A stretch of 24,353 bases of DNA from Pseudomonadota bacterium. Lineage in GTDB: Bacteria > Pseudomonadota > Alphaproteobacteria > Sphingomonadales > Sphingomonadaceae. Below, piece after piece: positions 7,062 to 14,651 of this stretch. Location of the stretch: the NCBI GenBank assembly GCA_023433305.1, contig JAEZCZ010000096.1:1-24353 (forward strand), read 5' to 3'. The translations under genes and the position numbers were made by a program. Positions within the stretch are counted from its first letter, which is position 1; each line of letters begins with the position of its first letter. The notes below the pieces were generated by a model. That model was not told the origin of the DNA. It was given only the letters and a program-made list of their open reading frames with translations, and did not search any database.

Positions 7062-8344
7062 CGCTTGTCGACCGGGACGTAGTCACGCTGCGTCGGCCCG
7101 GTATAGAGCTGACGCGGGCGGCCGATCTTCTGGTGCGGGTCGGAGATCATCTCGTTCCACTGCGCAACCCAGCCCACGGTGCGGGCGAGTGCGAATAACA
7201 CGGTGAACATCGTCGTCGGGAAGCCGATCGCCGACAGGATGATGCCCGAGTAGAAGTCCACGTTCGGGAACAGCTTCTTCTCGATGAAATAATCGTCGCT
7301 GAGGGCGATTTCCTCGAGCCGCAGCGCGGTCTCGAACAGCGGATCGTCGACCTTCAGCGCGTCGAACACCTCGCGCACCGTCTTCTGCATCACCGCCGCC
7401 CGGGGATCGTAGTTCTTGTACACCCTGTGGCCGAAACCCATCAGGCGGAACGGGTCGTTCTTGTCCTTCGCACGCTCGATGTAGTGCTTGATCTTGTCGG
7501 GGGTGCCGATCTCGCGGAGCATGTTGAGCGCGGCTTCGTTTGCTCCGCCATGGGCAGGCCCCCACAGACAGGCGATTCCGGCGGCGACGCAGGCAAAGGG
7601 ATTCGCACCCGACGAACCGGCTAGACGAACGGTCGATGTCGAAGCGTTCTGCTCGTGATCGGCGTGGAGAATGAAGATGCGGTCCATCGCGCGTTCGACC
7701 GCCGGATGGACCTCATAGGGCTCGGCCGGCACGCCGAATGTCATCTTCAGGAAGTTGGCGGTGTAGCTGAGCTGGTTGTCCGGATACTGGAAGGGCTGCC
7801 CGACCGAGTACTTATAGGCCATCGCCGCGATGGTCGGCATCTTGGCGATCAGGCGGTGGCTGCTGATCCGGCGGTGCAGCGGATCCGAGATGTCGGTGCT
7901 GTCGTGATAGAACGCGCTGAGCGCGCCGACCACGCCGCACATGATCGCCATCGGATGCGCGTCGCGCCGGAAGCCGCGGTAGAACACCGCGAGCTGCTCG
8001 TGCAGCATGGTATGGCGGGTGATGGTGCGCGTGAATTCGTCGAACTGCTCGGCGCTCGGCAGTTCGCCGTTCAGCAGCAGGTACGACACTTCCATGAAGC
8101 TCGATTGCTCGGCGAGCTGGCCGATCGGATACCCGCGATGGAGGAGGACGCCTTCCTCGCCGTCGATATAGGTCAGCGCGCTTTCGCAACTCGCCGTCGA
8201 GGTATAGCCGGGATCGTACGTGAACATCCCCGAAGTGCCGTAGAGCTTGCGGATGTCGACCACGCTCGGGCCCGTGGTGCCTTCCAGGACGGGAAGGTTC
8301 AAATCCTGGCCGCCGACCGTCAGCTTAGCCTGCTTGTCCGCCAA
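7058..8344 (-). CDS. gltA: Citrate synthase (type II, GltA family)
   Basis: This 428-residue protein condenses oxaloacetate and acetyl-CoA to citrate, the entry step of the TCA cycle. The length matches E. coli GltA (427). The catalytic residues are visible: the His of WGPAHGGAN, the His of GFGHRVYKNYDPRA and the Asp of FPNVDFYSG. The HADHEQNASTSTVR stretch is typical of the hexameric, NADH-sensitive proteobacterial type. The start is TTG at 8344: an AGGAGA site lies six bases upstream, the translated N-terminus (MADKQAK) fits the family, and there is no ATG nearby. It lies 24 bp downstream of gltX on the same strand, so the two probably form an operon. Its TAG stop overlaps the TAA of the convergent kinase-like gene. 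Confidence 0.97.
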   Translation of the reverse strand: MADKQAKLTVGGQDLNLPVLEGTTGPSVVDIRKLYGTSGMFTYDPGYTSTASCESALTYIDGEEGVLLHRGYPIGQLAEQSSFMEVSYLLLNGELPSAEQFDEFTRTITRHTMLHEQLAVFYRGFRRDAHPMAIMCGVVGALSAFYHDSTDISDPLHRRISSHRLIAKMPTIAAMAYKYSVGQPFQYPDNQLSYTANFLKMTFGVPAEPYEVHPAVERAMDRIFILHADHEQNASTSTVRLAGSSGANPFACVAAGIACLWGPAHGGANEAALNMLREIGTPDKIKHYIERAKDKNDPFRLMGFGHRVYKNYDPRAAVMQKTVREVFDALKVDDPLFETALRLEEIALSDDYFIEKKLFPNVDFYSGIILSAIGFPTTMFTVLFALARTVGWVAQWNEMISDPHQKIGRPRQLYTGPTQRDYVPVDKR

Positions 8345-8368
8345 ATTGCGTCTCCTATTGTCTCTGTC

Positions 8369-9793
8369 TCAACCGGCTGCCTGCGCGCCGATACGCGCCA
8401 GGCTTTCCTCCTTGCCGAGGAGGGCCAGTACATCGAAAATTCCCGGCGAAGTGGTCTGCCCCGTTAGCGCGGCGCGGAGCGGTTGCGCCAGCTTGCCGAG
8501 GCCAAGCCCCTGTTGCTCGGCACAGGCTTTCAGCTTGGCTTCGAGGCTTTCGGTTGTCCAGTCCTGATGCTCGTCCAAGAGGCTGGAAATCTGGCTCAGC
8601 AGCGCGCGTGCCTCCGGCGTGAGCAGTGCCTGGGCCTGCTCGGTCAGCGCGAGGGGGCGTTGCTTGAAAAGGAACGACGCGCCATCGGCGAGCTCGTTCA
8701 GATCGCGCGCTCGTGTCTTGAGCACGGGCATCGCCTCAGTGAGCAGCGCGACGTCGGCCTCGGGGCCGATGCGATCGGCCGCTAGTTGCGCGAGGCGGGC
8801 ATCGTCTGCCGCGCGGATGTAATGGCCGTTGAGGTTCTGGAGCTTCTTGATGTCGAAGCGCGAGGGGCTCTTCCCGACTCCGTCGAGATCGAACACTTCG
8901 ACGGCTTCGTCGCGGGTGAACTCTTCCTGGTCGCCGTGTCCCCAGCCGAGCCGCAGCAGGTAATTGAAGAGGGCTTCGGGCAGGATTCCCATCTCGTCCC
9001 GGTACGCGTCGACCCCGAGGGCGCCGTGCCGTTTGGATAGCTTGGCCCCGTCCGGGCCGTGAATCAGCGGGACGTGCGCGTAGGTTGGCTCGGGCCAGCC
9101 CATGCCGCGGACGATTGCGAGCTGGCGGAACGCGTTGTTGAGGTGGTCGTCGCCGCGCACGACGTGCGTCACGCCCATGTCGTGGTCGTCCACCACCACT
9201 GCGAGCATGTAGGTCGGCGAACCGTCGGAGCGGAGCAGGATGAAGTCGTCGATCTCGGCGTTCTGCACGGCCACGCGGCCCTGCACGCGATCCTCGATGA
9301 CGGTCTCGCCCTCGCGCGGCGCCTTGAGGCGCAGGACGAAAGCACCTTCGCCTTCGTGGGTGGCCTCGCGCCAGGGGCTGTCGATGCGGAAGGGTCGGCG
9401 CTCGGCCTGGGCGCGCTCGCGTTGCGCGGCGAGCTCTTCCTGGCTCATCCAGCACTTGTAGGCATGGCCGCGCGCGAGCAGCTCGTGCGCGACTTCGGCA
9501 TGGCGGGCCCAGAATTGCGACTGGTAATACTCGTGCCCGTCCCAATCGAGCCCGAGCCAGCGCATCCCGTCGAGGATCGCCTCGATCGCTTCCTGAGTCG
9601 AGCGCGCCTTGTCCGTGTCCTCGATACGGAGGAGAAACCGGCCGCCGTTGCGGCGGGCATAGAGCCAGTTGAACAGCGCGGTCCGCGCGCCTCCGATATG
9701 GAGGAAGCCGGTTGGCGAGGGCGCGAAGCGGGTGACGACAGGGCGCGCAGCCTCGGGCGCTTGATCCGCTGCCGGTGCACTTCCGCTTGCCAT
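8369..9793 (-). CDS. gltX: Glutamyl-tRNA synthetase
   Basis: The protein is 474 residues and charges tRNA-Glu (and, in bacteria without GlnRS, usually also tRNA-Gln for later amidation). Class I signatures are present: FAPSPTG followed by HIGG near residue 32 (HIGH motif) and KLSKRHG near residue 251 (KMSKS motif). The anticodon-binding C-terminal half is complete. The ATG at 9793 was chosen because it gives a short leader before the conserved PVVTRFAPSPTG and has an AGAGGA sequence 11 bases upstream; an ATG at 9823 would overlap the divergent comEC start and has no site. It is followed after 24 bp by gltA. The four-cysteine zinc cluster of some GluRS is not evident. Confidence 0.96.
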   Translation of the reverse strand: MASGSAPAADQAPEAARPVVTRFAPSPTGFLHIGGARTALFNWLYARRNGGRFLLRIEDTDKARSTQEAIEAILDGMRWLGLDWDGHEYYQSQFWARHAEVAHELLARGHAYKCWMSQEELAAQRERAQAERRPFRIDSPWREATHEGEGAFVLRLKAPREGETVIEDRVQGRVAVQNAEIDDFILLRSDGSPTYMLAVVVDDHDMGVTHVVRGDDHLNNAFRQLAIVRGMGWPEPTYAHVPLIHGPDGAKLSKRHGALGVDAYRDEMGILPEALFNYLLRLGWGHGDQEEFTRDEAVEVFDLDGVGKSPSRFDIKKLQNLNGHYIRAADDARLAQLAADRIGPEADVALLTEAMPVLKTRARDLNELADGASFLFKQRPLALTEQAQALLTPEARALLSQISSLLDEHQDWTTESLEAKLKACAEQQGLGLGKLAQPLRAALTGQTTSPGIFDVLALLGKEESLARIGAQAAG

Positions 9794-9821
9794 CGAGTGG
9801 TGGGTCCTCTTCAAAGGGTTC

Positions 9822-12005
9822 ATGGCCACGCGCCAGGCGCCACTCGTTCCGCTGGGGGAGGAACCGGCCGATGCTGCGTTGCAGCAGTCGCCTTGGCGAA
9901 ACCGCGCGCGCTTGTCCAGCGTCGGCGATGCCTTCGATTCCGCATTGGCAAAGGCAGGTTTCGACCGCGGCCCGTGGCTCGCGATCGCGTTCGCGGGCGG
10001 CATAGCCGCGTGGTTCGTGCTCGAGGGGCCGCTCGAATGGGTGCTGATGGCGAGCGGCTGCCTCATGGCGGTGCTCGCCGCCGTGGCCATGTGGCGCGGA
10101 GTAGAGGCGCGGGCTCATGTCCTCGCCGCAGTGGTGTCGGTCGGTTTGCTGATGGCGGCGGGGCTCGGCATCGTCTGGACGCGTTCGGCGCTGATCGGCG
10201 CCGAGCCGATCGACCGCGCGCTCTCGACGCCGCTTGCTGGCCGTGTGCTGGAACGGATCGAGCAGCCGGCGGAGGGCCGGGTCCGGATCGTGCTGGCCAC
10301 ACGGCTGCCGGGCGAGGAACGCGCCATCAAGGTGCGGGTCAACGTGCCGCTCGCGAAGGATCGGCCAGATCTGACCGAAGGCGCGCTCGTGCGCCTCAAG
10401 GCCCGGCTGATGCCGCCGTCGCCGCCGATGTTGCCCGGCGGCTACGACTTCGCCCGCGCCGCCTGGTTCGAGGGGCTGGCGGCGACGGGCGGGTTGCAGG
10501 GCGACATCGACGTGCTCGAACCGGCCGAGGATGACGCCGTGTTGGCCCCGCTGCAACGCCGCCTTTCGGAGCACGTGCGTTCACGGTCGGACGGGGCGCC
10601 GGGTGCCATCGCGGCCGCCTTTGCGAGCGGCGACCGCGGTGCGATCGCGCCCGAACACGAGGAGGCGATGCGCGACTCGGGGCTGACGCACCTCCTGTCG
10701 ATCAGCGGCCTCCATGTCAGCGCCGTCATTGCGGCGGCCTACCTGCTTGCCATCAAGCTGCTGGCGCTGTGGCCCTGGCTGGCGCTGAGGGTGCGCCTGC
10801 CGCTGGTCGCCGCCGGTATCGCCGCGCTGGCAGGCGTCGTCTACACGCTGCTGACGGGCGCAGAGGTTCCGACGGTGCGAAGTTGCGTCGGCGCCTTGCT
10901 GGTGCTCGTCGCGCTGGCGCTCGGACGCGAGCCGTTGTCGCTGCGCATGGTCGCGGTCGGCGCGATCTTCGTGCTCTTGCTATGGCCCGAGTCGCTGATC
11001 GGGCCGAGTTTCCAGATGAGTTTCGCGGCTGTCGTCGCCATCGTCGCGTTGCATGGGGCCGCGCCGGTGCGCGCGTTCCTGCGCCCACGTGAGGAGGGCT
11101 GGCTCCCGTGGGCCGCTCGGCGCCTGGCGATGCTGCTGCTGACCGGCATCGTGATCGAGGTCGCCCTGATGCCGATCGTGCTGTTCCACTTCCATCGGGC
11201 CGGGCTCTACGGCGCGGTCGCGAATGTCGTGGCGATCCCGCTGGTTACCTTCGTGTCGATGCCGCTGATCGCGCTGGCGTTGTTGCTCGACATGGCAGGC
11301 GCGGGCGCACCGGCCTGGTGGCTCGCCGGCCGATCGCTCGATCTCTTGCTGGAAATTGCGCACTTCACCGCGGCGCAGCCCGGCGCGGTCAAGCTGATGC
11401 CGCAGATGAGCGGGTTCACCTTCGCGCTGTTCGTGGCAGGCGGACTTTGGGTGGCCTTGTGGCGAGCGCGCTTGCGCCTGCTGGGACTCGTGCCGGTAGT
11501 GTTGGCGACGGCGATGCTGCTGGCGACGCCAGTCCCCGACCTGTTGGTCTCAGGCGACGGGAAGCATGTCGGGATCACGGAGGGCGGCCGGTTGCTCGTG
11601 CTGCGCGAGACGCGGAGCGATTTCAATCGCGAGAACCTTCTCGAGCTGGCCGGAGTGACCGGTGAACCAATACCTCTTGGCGAATGGCCCGGCGCGGAGT
11701 GCTCCCGCGACTTCTGTGTGGCGACCTTGCACCGGAGCGGGCGACCCTGGGACGTGCTGATGAGCCGGAGCCGCGCGCTCATCCCGGAACGGGCGCTCGC
11801 GGCAGCGTGCGAGCGATCCGATATCGTGGTGTCCGAACGCTGGCTTCCGGCGAGCTGCCGTCCGCGCTGGCTGAAGGCCGATGGTCGCATGCTTTCGGAA
11901 AGCGGCGGCCTGGCCATCGTCCTCGACGACCGAAGTGTCTCGCGCGTGGCGGACAGCCAGGGCGAGCATGGCTGGTGGCGGGGAAGACGCGAAGGGCGGC
12001 CTTAG
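9822..12005 (+). CDS. comEC: ComEC/Rec2-family DNA uptake channel, without metallo-beta-lactamase domain
   Basis: The protein is 727 residues. ComEC forms the inner-membrane channel that brings transforming single-stranded DNA into the cytoplasm. An N-terminal pair of membrane segments (about 50-120) is followed by a soluble DUF4131/OB-like region (about 125-240). The competence domain follows, with the signature LTHLLSISGLHVSAVI near residues 287-302, and then some eight to ten membrane helices up to about residue 565. The last 160 residues are soluble and include a C-x4-C element (CSRDFC), but no H-x-H-x-D-H motif. The metallo-beta-lactamase nuclease domain found in Bacillus ComEC is therefore missing or degenerate, as in many alphaproteobacterial versions. 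The ATG at 9822 lies 28 bp from the divergent gltX start; an AAAGGG six bases upstream is a weak site. Confidence 0.9.
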   Translation: MATRQAPLVPLGEEPADAALQQSPWRNRARLSSVGDAFDSALAKAGFDRGPWLAIAFAGGIAAWFVLEGPLEWVLMASGCLMAVLAAVAMWRGVEARAHVLAAVVSVGLLMAAGLGIVWTRSALIGAEPIDRALSTPLAGRVLERIEQPAEGRVRIVLATRLPGEERAIKVRVNVPLAKDRPDLTEGALVRLKARLMPPSPPMLPGGYDFARAAWFEGLAATGGLQGDIDVLEPAEDDAVLAPLQRRLSEHVRSRSDGAPGAIAAAFASGDRGAIAPEHEEAMRDSGLTHLLSISGLHVSAVIAAAYLLAIKLLALWPWLALRVRLPLVAAGIAALAGVVYTLLTGAEVPTVRSCVGALLVLVALALGREPLSLRMVAVGAIFVLLLWPESLIGPSFQMSFAAVVAIVALHGAAPVRAFLRPREEGWLPWAARRLAMLLLTGIVIEVALMPIVLFHFHRAGLYGAVANVVAIPLVTFVSMPLIALALLLDMAGAGAPAWWLAGRSLDLLLEIAHFTAAQPGAVKLMPQMSGFTFALFVAGGLWVALWRARLRLLGLVPVVLATAMLLATPVPDLLVSGDGKHVGITEGGRLLVLRETRSDFNRENLLELAGVTGEPIPLGEWPGAECSRDFCVATLHRSGRPWDVLMSRSRALIPERALAAACERSDIVVSERWLPASCRPRWLKADGRMLSESGGLAIVLDDRSVSRVADSQGEHGWWRGRREGRP

Positions 12006-12014
12006 CCGCCCTTC
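11991..12014 (+). terminator. Perfect 10-bp hairpin at the comEC stop codon
   Basis: GAAGGGCGGC at 11991-12000 and its perfect complement GCCGCCCTTC at 12005-12014 enclose a four-base loop, CTTA. The comEC TAG (12003-12005) lies in the loop and stem edge. The hairpin sits between the convergent genes comEC and lexA and could stop transcription from both sides. There is no T-tract on either strand, so it is not a textbook intrinsic terminator. Confidence 0.45.
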
Positions 12015-12054
12015 AAATCCTCAGCCGAGAGGAGTGGTCCGGTCCCACCGAATA

Positions 12055-12738
12055 TTAGTGATAGCGCCTCAGCAGCCCGGCGAGCTTGCCCTGAACCTGC
12101 ACCTCATCAGGCCGATAAACCTGCGGATCGTAGGCACCGTTGGCGGGATCGAGCCGAACCATGCCGTTCTCACGGCGCAAGTACTTGAGCGTCGCTTCCT
12201 CGTTGCGAACCAGCGCCACGACGATTTCGCCGTCGCGCGCGGTGTCGGTGCGGCGCACCAGCGCATAGTCGCCATCGAGGATGCCGGCCTCGATCATCGA
12301 GTCGCCCGAAACTTCGAGCGCGTAATGATCCCCGGCGCCGAGAAGGGCTGCAGGGACGGGCAGTGTGGACTGGCCTTCGAGCGCCTCGATCGGAACGCCC
12401 GCTGCGATCCGGCCGTGGAGCGGAATCTCGATCACGTCGTTCGCAGGCTCTGGCCGCGAACGCGGCGGGGTCATCTGCACGACCGTGTCGTTGGCCGGAA
12501 CCGCGCGAGCAGCCGCGGCCACATTCTCGGGTTGGCGCACCACTTCGAGCGCGCGCGCCCGATTGGGGAGGCGACGGATGAACCCGCGCTCCTCGAGCGC
12601 GGAGATCAGCCGATGGACGCCGGACTTGCTCTTGAGATCGAGCGCTTCCTTCATTTCCTCGAACGAAGGCGAGATTCCGGTTTCCTCCAGCTTGCGCTGA
12701 ATGAAGCGAAGAAGCTCGTGCTGCTTGGCGGTCAACAT
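12055..12738 (-). CDS. lexA: LexA repressor of the SOS response
   Basis: This 227-residue DNA-binding repressor cleaves itself when RecA filaments form. The N-terminal winged helix-turn-helix is at about residues 1-65 (ISPSFEEMKEALDLKSKSGVHRL). The cleavage site is Ala113-Gly114 in GRIAAGVP, and the catalytic dyad is Ser147 (SGDSMIEAG) and Lys185 (ATLKYL). A linker longer than in E. coli LexA (202 residues) is usual in alphaproteobacteria. The ATG at 12738 is preceded by GAGGAGAGGG and begins the conserved MLTAKQHELL; the frame is open for 16 more codons but these run into the SOS box. The gene carries its own SOS operator upstream and lies 70 bp after moeA. Confidence 0.97.
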   Translation of the reverse strand: MLTAKQHELLRFIQRKLEETGISPSFEEMKEALDLKSKSGVHRLISALEERGFIRRLPNRARALEVVRQPENVAAAARAVPANDTVVQMTPPRSRPEPANDVIEIPLHGRIAAGVPIEALEGQSTLPVPAALLGAGDHYALEVSGDSMIEAGILDGDYALVRRTDTARDGEIVVALVRNEEATLKYLRRENGMVRLDPANGAYDPQVYRPDEVQVQGKLAGLLRRYH

Positions 12739-12769
12739 GGAAGCCCTCTCCTCATGTGTTCCAATTCGG

Positions 12770-12784
12770 GAACGAACACGGAAC
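12770..12784 (-). promoter_or_regulatory. LexA operator (SOS box) of lexA
   Basis: Read on the minus strand this is GTTC-CGTGTTC-GTTC, an exact match to the alphaproteobacterial LexA box GTTC-N7-GTTC. It ends 31 bp before the lexA start codon, the right place for autorepression. A further GTTC-N8-GAAC inverted arrangement (12758-12773) overlaps one half-site. Confidence 0.9.
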
Positions 12785-12808
12785 AAGTAGGCAACTCCTA
12801 CCGCCCCG

Positions 12809-14008
12809 TCAAGCCATTACGCCGTTCCCGAGCAAATAGGCCTCCACCATGTCCCCGGCGGACGCAGCCGGAGAGTGGATTTCGCGCCGGATGAGCGCGT
12901 TGCTGGAGGCAAGCGCGAGCATCGCGCTGCTATCCTGCTCGGCGACCGGAGCGATCGTATCGCCAGCGTGAAGCGCCCGGATCAGCTCGAGCCGCGAACC
13001 GGTGGCGGGAAGGTCCGCGCCCAGCGCGAGCCGCACCGCGTGCGGCATGGGATCCGCCGCCCCGCCGAGCTTCCGCAGGAGCGGCAACAGGAAGAGGAAC
13101 GCCGTGACGTAGCTCGAGACCGGATTGCCGGGCAGGCCCACGATCCACTGGTCGCCGCGCCGCGCGACGAGGATCGGTTTGCCGGGCTTGAGCGCCACGC
13201 GCCAGAAATCGATCGTCGCGCCCCAGGCTTCGAGCGCCGGTCGCACGAGGTCGTGATCGCCGACAGAGGCGCCGCCGCTGGTGACGATCACGTTCGTGTC
13301 GCCGGCTTGGCGGAGCGCGTCGATCATCGCGTCGAGCTTGTCGGGGACCGGGCCGATGCGGCTGACGTCTGAGGCGTACGGGGCCGCCATGGCCGCCAGC
13401 ATCGCGCCGTTGCTGGCCGGGATTTGATGACTTTCGCAGGCGGTCGGGTCGGCGCCGAGCTCGTCTCCGCTATCCAGCACCGCCACCGACGGCAACGCAT
13501 GGACCGTGATATCCGCGCGCCCCCCCGCGATGGCGAGCGCGATCTGCGCAGGGCCGATCCGGATTCCCGCGGGCAGGAGCGGGTCGCCGGTGCGAAAGTC
13601 GAACCCGGCGCGCCGGATGTGGCGCGGCGACGGATCGCCTTCCCCATTAAGCGAGAGGCGATGGCCGTCGCGCGTGGCGTTCTCCTGGAGGAGAACCGCG
13701 CCCGTTCCAGGCGGCATCATTGCGCCGGTCGAAATGCGAATGGCCTCGCCGGGCGCGACCGGGCTTCCGAACGGGTGGCCGGCGGCGCTTTCGCCGATGA
13801 TCCGCCACGGCCCCGCGAGGTCGCCCTCCGCCATCGCATAGCCATCCATCGCGGAGAGGTCCGCGGTGGGCTGGGTGCGCCCGGCGAGGACGGGCGCGGC
13901 GGTGTAGCGGCCCAGCGCGGTCTCCACGGCGATCGGCTCGGCGGGAAGCGCATCGACTTGTTCGAGCAACCGCCGCTGGGCTTCCTCGAGCGGGATCGGC
14001 GGGTTCAT
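12809..14008 (-). CDS. moeA: Molybdopterin molybdenumtransferase MoeA
   Basis: The protein is 399 residues, the usual length. MoeA inserts molybdate into adenylylated molybdopterin to make the active molybdenum cofactor. Visible signatures are SAMDGYA near residue 52, the central MoaB/Mog-like fold with SGGASVGDHD, the VALKPGKP segment and VGLPGNPVS. The start codon overlaps the moaC stop (ATGA at 14005-14008), so translation is coupled. The lexA gene follows after 70 bp but has its own SOS operator there. Confidence 0.96.
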   Translation of the reverse strand: MNPPIPLEEAQRRLLEQVDALPAEPIAVETALGRYTAAPVLAGRTQPTADLSAMDGYAMAEGDLAGPWRIIGESAAGHPFGSPVAPGEAIRISTGAMMPPGTGAVLLQENATRDGHRLSLNGEGDPSPRHIRRAGFDFRTGDPLLPAGIRIGPAQIALAIAGGRADITVHALPSVAVLDSGDELGADPTACESHQIPASNGAMLAAMAAPYASDVSRIGPVPDKLDAMIDALRQAGDTNVIVTSGGASVGDHDLVRPALEAWGATIDFWRVALKPGKPILVARRGDQWIVGLPGNPVSSYVTAFLFLLPLLRKLGGAADPMPHAVRLALGADLPATGSRLELIRALHAGDTIAPVAEQDSSAMLALASSNALIRREIHSPAASAGDMVEAYLLGNGVMA

Positions 14009-14475
14009 GGCGCCTGCCAGTGGCCGCTCTTTCCGCCGGTCTTCTCGAGCAGGCGAACCTCCTCCAGGACCATGCCCTTGTCGAGCGCCTTGGCCATGTC
14101 GTAGATCGTCAGCAGCGCGACGGCCGTGGCGGTCATCGCCTCCATCTCGACGCCGGTCTTGCCCGTGAGCGAAGCGCGCGCAGTGGCGCGCACTCCATCA
14201 CCCTCGAAATCGAACTCGACCGTCACGGCATCAAGTGCGAGCGGGTGGCAGAGCGGGATCAGCTCGCCGGTCTTCTTCGCCCCCATGATGCCGGCGATCC
14301 GCGCGGCAGCGAGCACGTCACCTTTGGGGCCGCTCCCCTCGCGAACCGCCGCGAGCGCCTCGGGCGACATGCGGATGCGGCCCGTCGCCGTCGCCGAACG
14401 GGCGGTTTCCGGCTTGCCGCCGACGTCGACCATTCGTGCCTGGCCCCGCGAATCGAGATGGGTGAGCTTGTTCAT
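14005..14475 (-). CDS. moaC: Cyclic pyranopterin monophosphate synthase MoaC
   Basis: The protein is 156 residues, the family length. MoaC turns the MoaA product 3',8-cyclo-7,8-dihydroguanosine triphosphate into cyclic pyranopterin monophosphate, an early step of molybdenum cofactor synthesis. The conserved signatures are present: GIMGAKKTGELIPLCHPL, GKTGVEMEAMTA and the YDMAKALDKGM motif with the catalytic Asp and Lys. It begins at ATG 14475 and overlaps moeA by four bases. The gene is first in its strand run after a 176-bp gap, so its promoter should lie in that gap. moaA is not in the window. Confidence 0.97.
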   Translation of the reverse strand: MNKLTHLDSRGQARMVDVGGKPETARSATATGRIRMSPEALAAVREGSGPKGDVLAAARIAGIMGAKKTGELIPLCHPLALDAVTVEFDFEGDGVRATARASLTGKTGVEMEAMTATAVALLTIYDMAKALDKGMVLEEVRLLEKTGGKSGHWQAP

Positions 14476-14651
14476 CGTGCGCCGATGCTAGCTGAACCAG
14501 GTTGACGCTGTTGACACAGTCCTGGGCTCAAAATTGCCTGGGTCGGCAAGGCGCAGCGAACGACGGAAGTCGAGGGAAGGGGCGGGTTGGACATGCGGCT
14601 CCCATGCCAGAAAGCTCCGGAATAGGACAGGCCGCCGTGGCGGGCTCCGCG
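14476..14651. other. Intergenic region upstream of moaC with a GTTGAC direct repeat
   Basis: This 176-bp gap lies between the stop of the AI-2E-family gene and the moaC start and must hold the moaC promoter. A tandem GTTGAC repeat (14501-14506 and 14510-14515, nine bases apart) ends 26 bp before the moaC start and could be a regulator site or part of a promoter. On the plus strand TTGACA (14511-14516) looks like a -35 box but no fitting -10 or plus-strand gene follows. A GC-rich inverted repeat near 14632-14645 could end transcription of the upstream gene; there is no T-tract. Confidence 0.35.

Noticed and set aside
8736..10574. A 612-codon minus-strand frame overlapping gltX and comEC
   Set aside because: It runs out of frame through gltX, whose class I synthetase motifs are in another frame, and is Arg/Pro-rich as shadow frames usually are.
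14511..14540. A plus-strand promoter or small RNA suggested by TTGACA upstream of the AI-2E-family gene
   Set aside because: No acceptable -10 box follows at 16-18 bases and no plus-strand gene lies downstream; kept only as part of the repeat near moaC.
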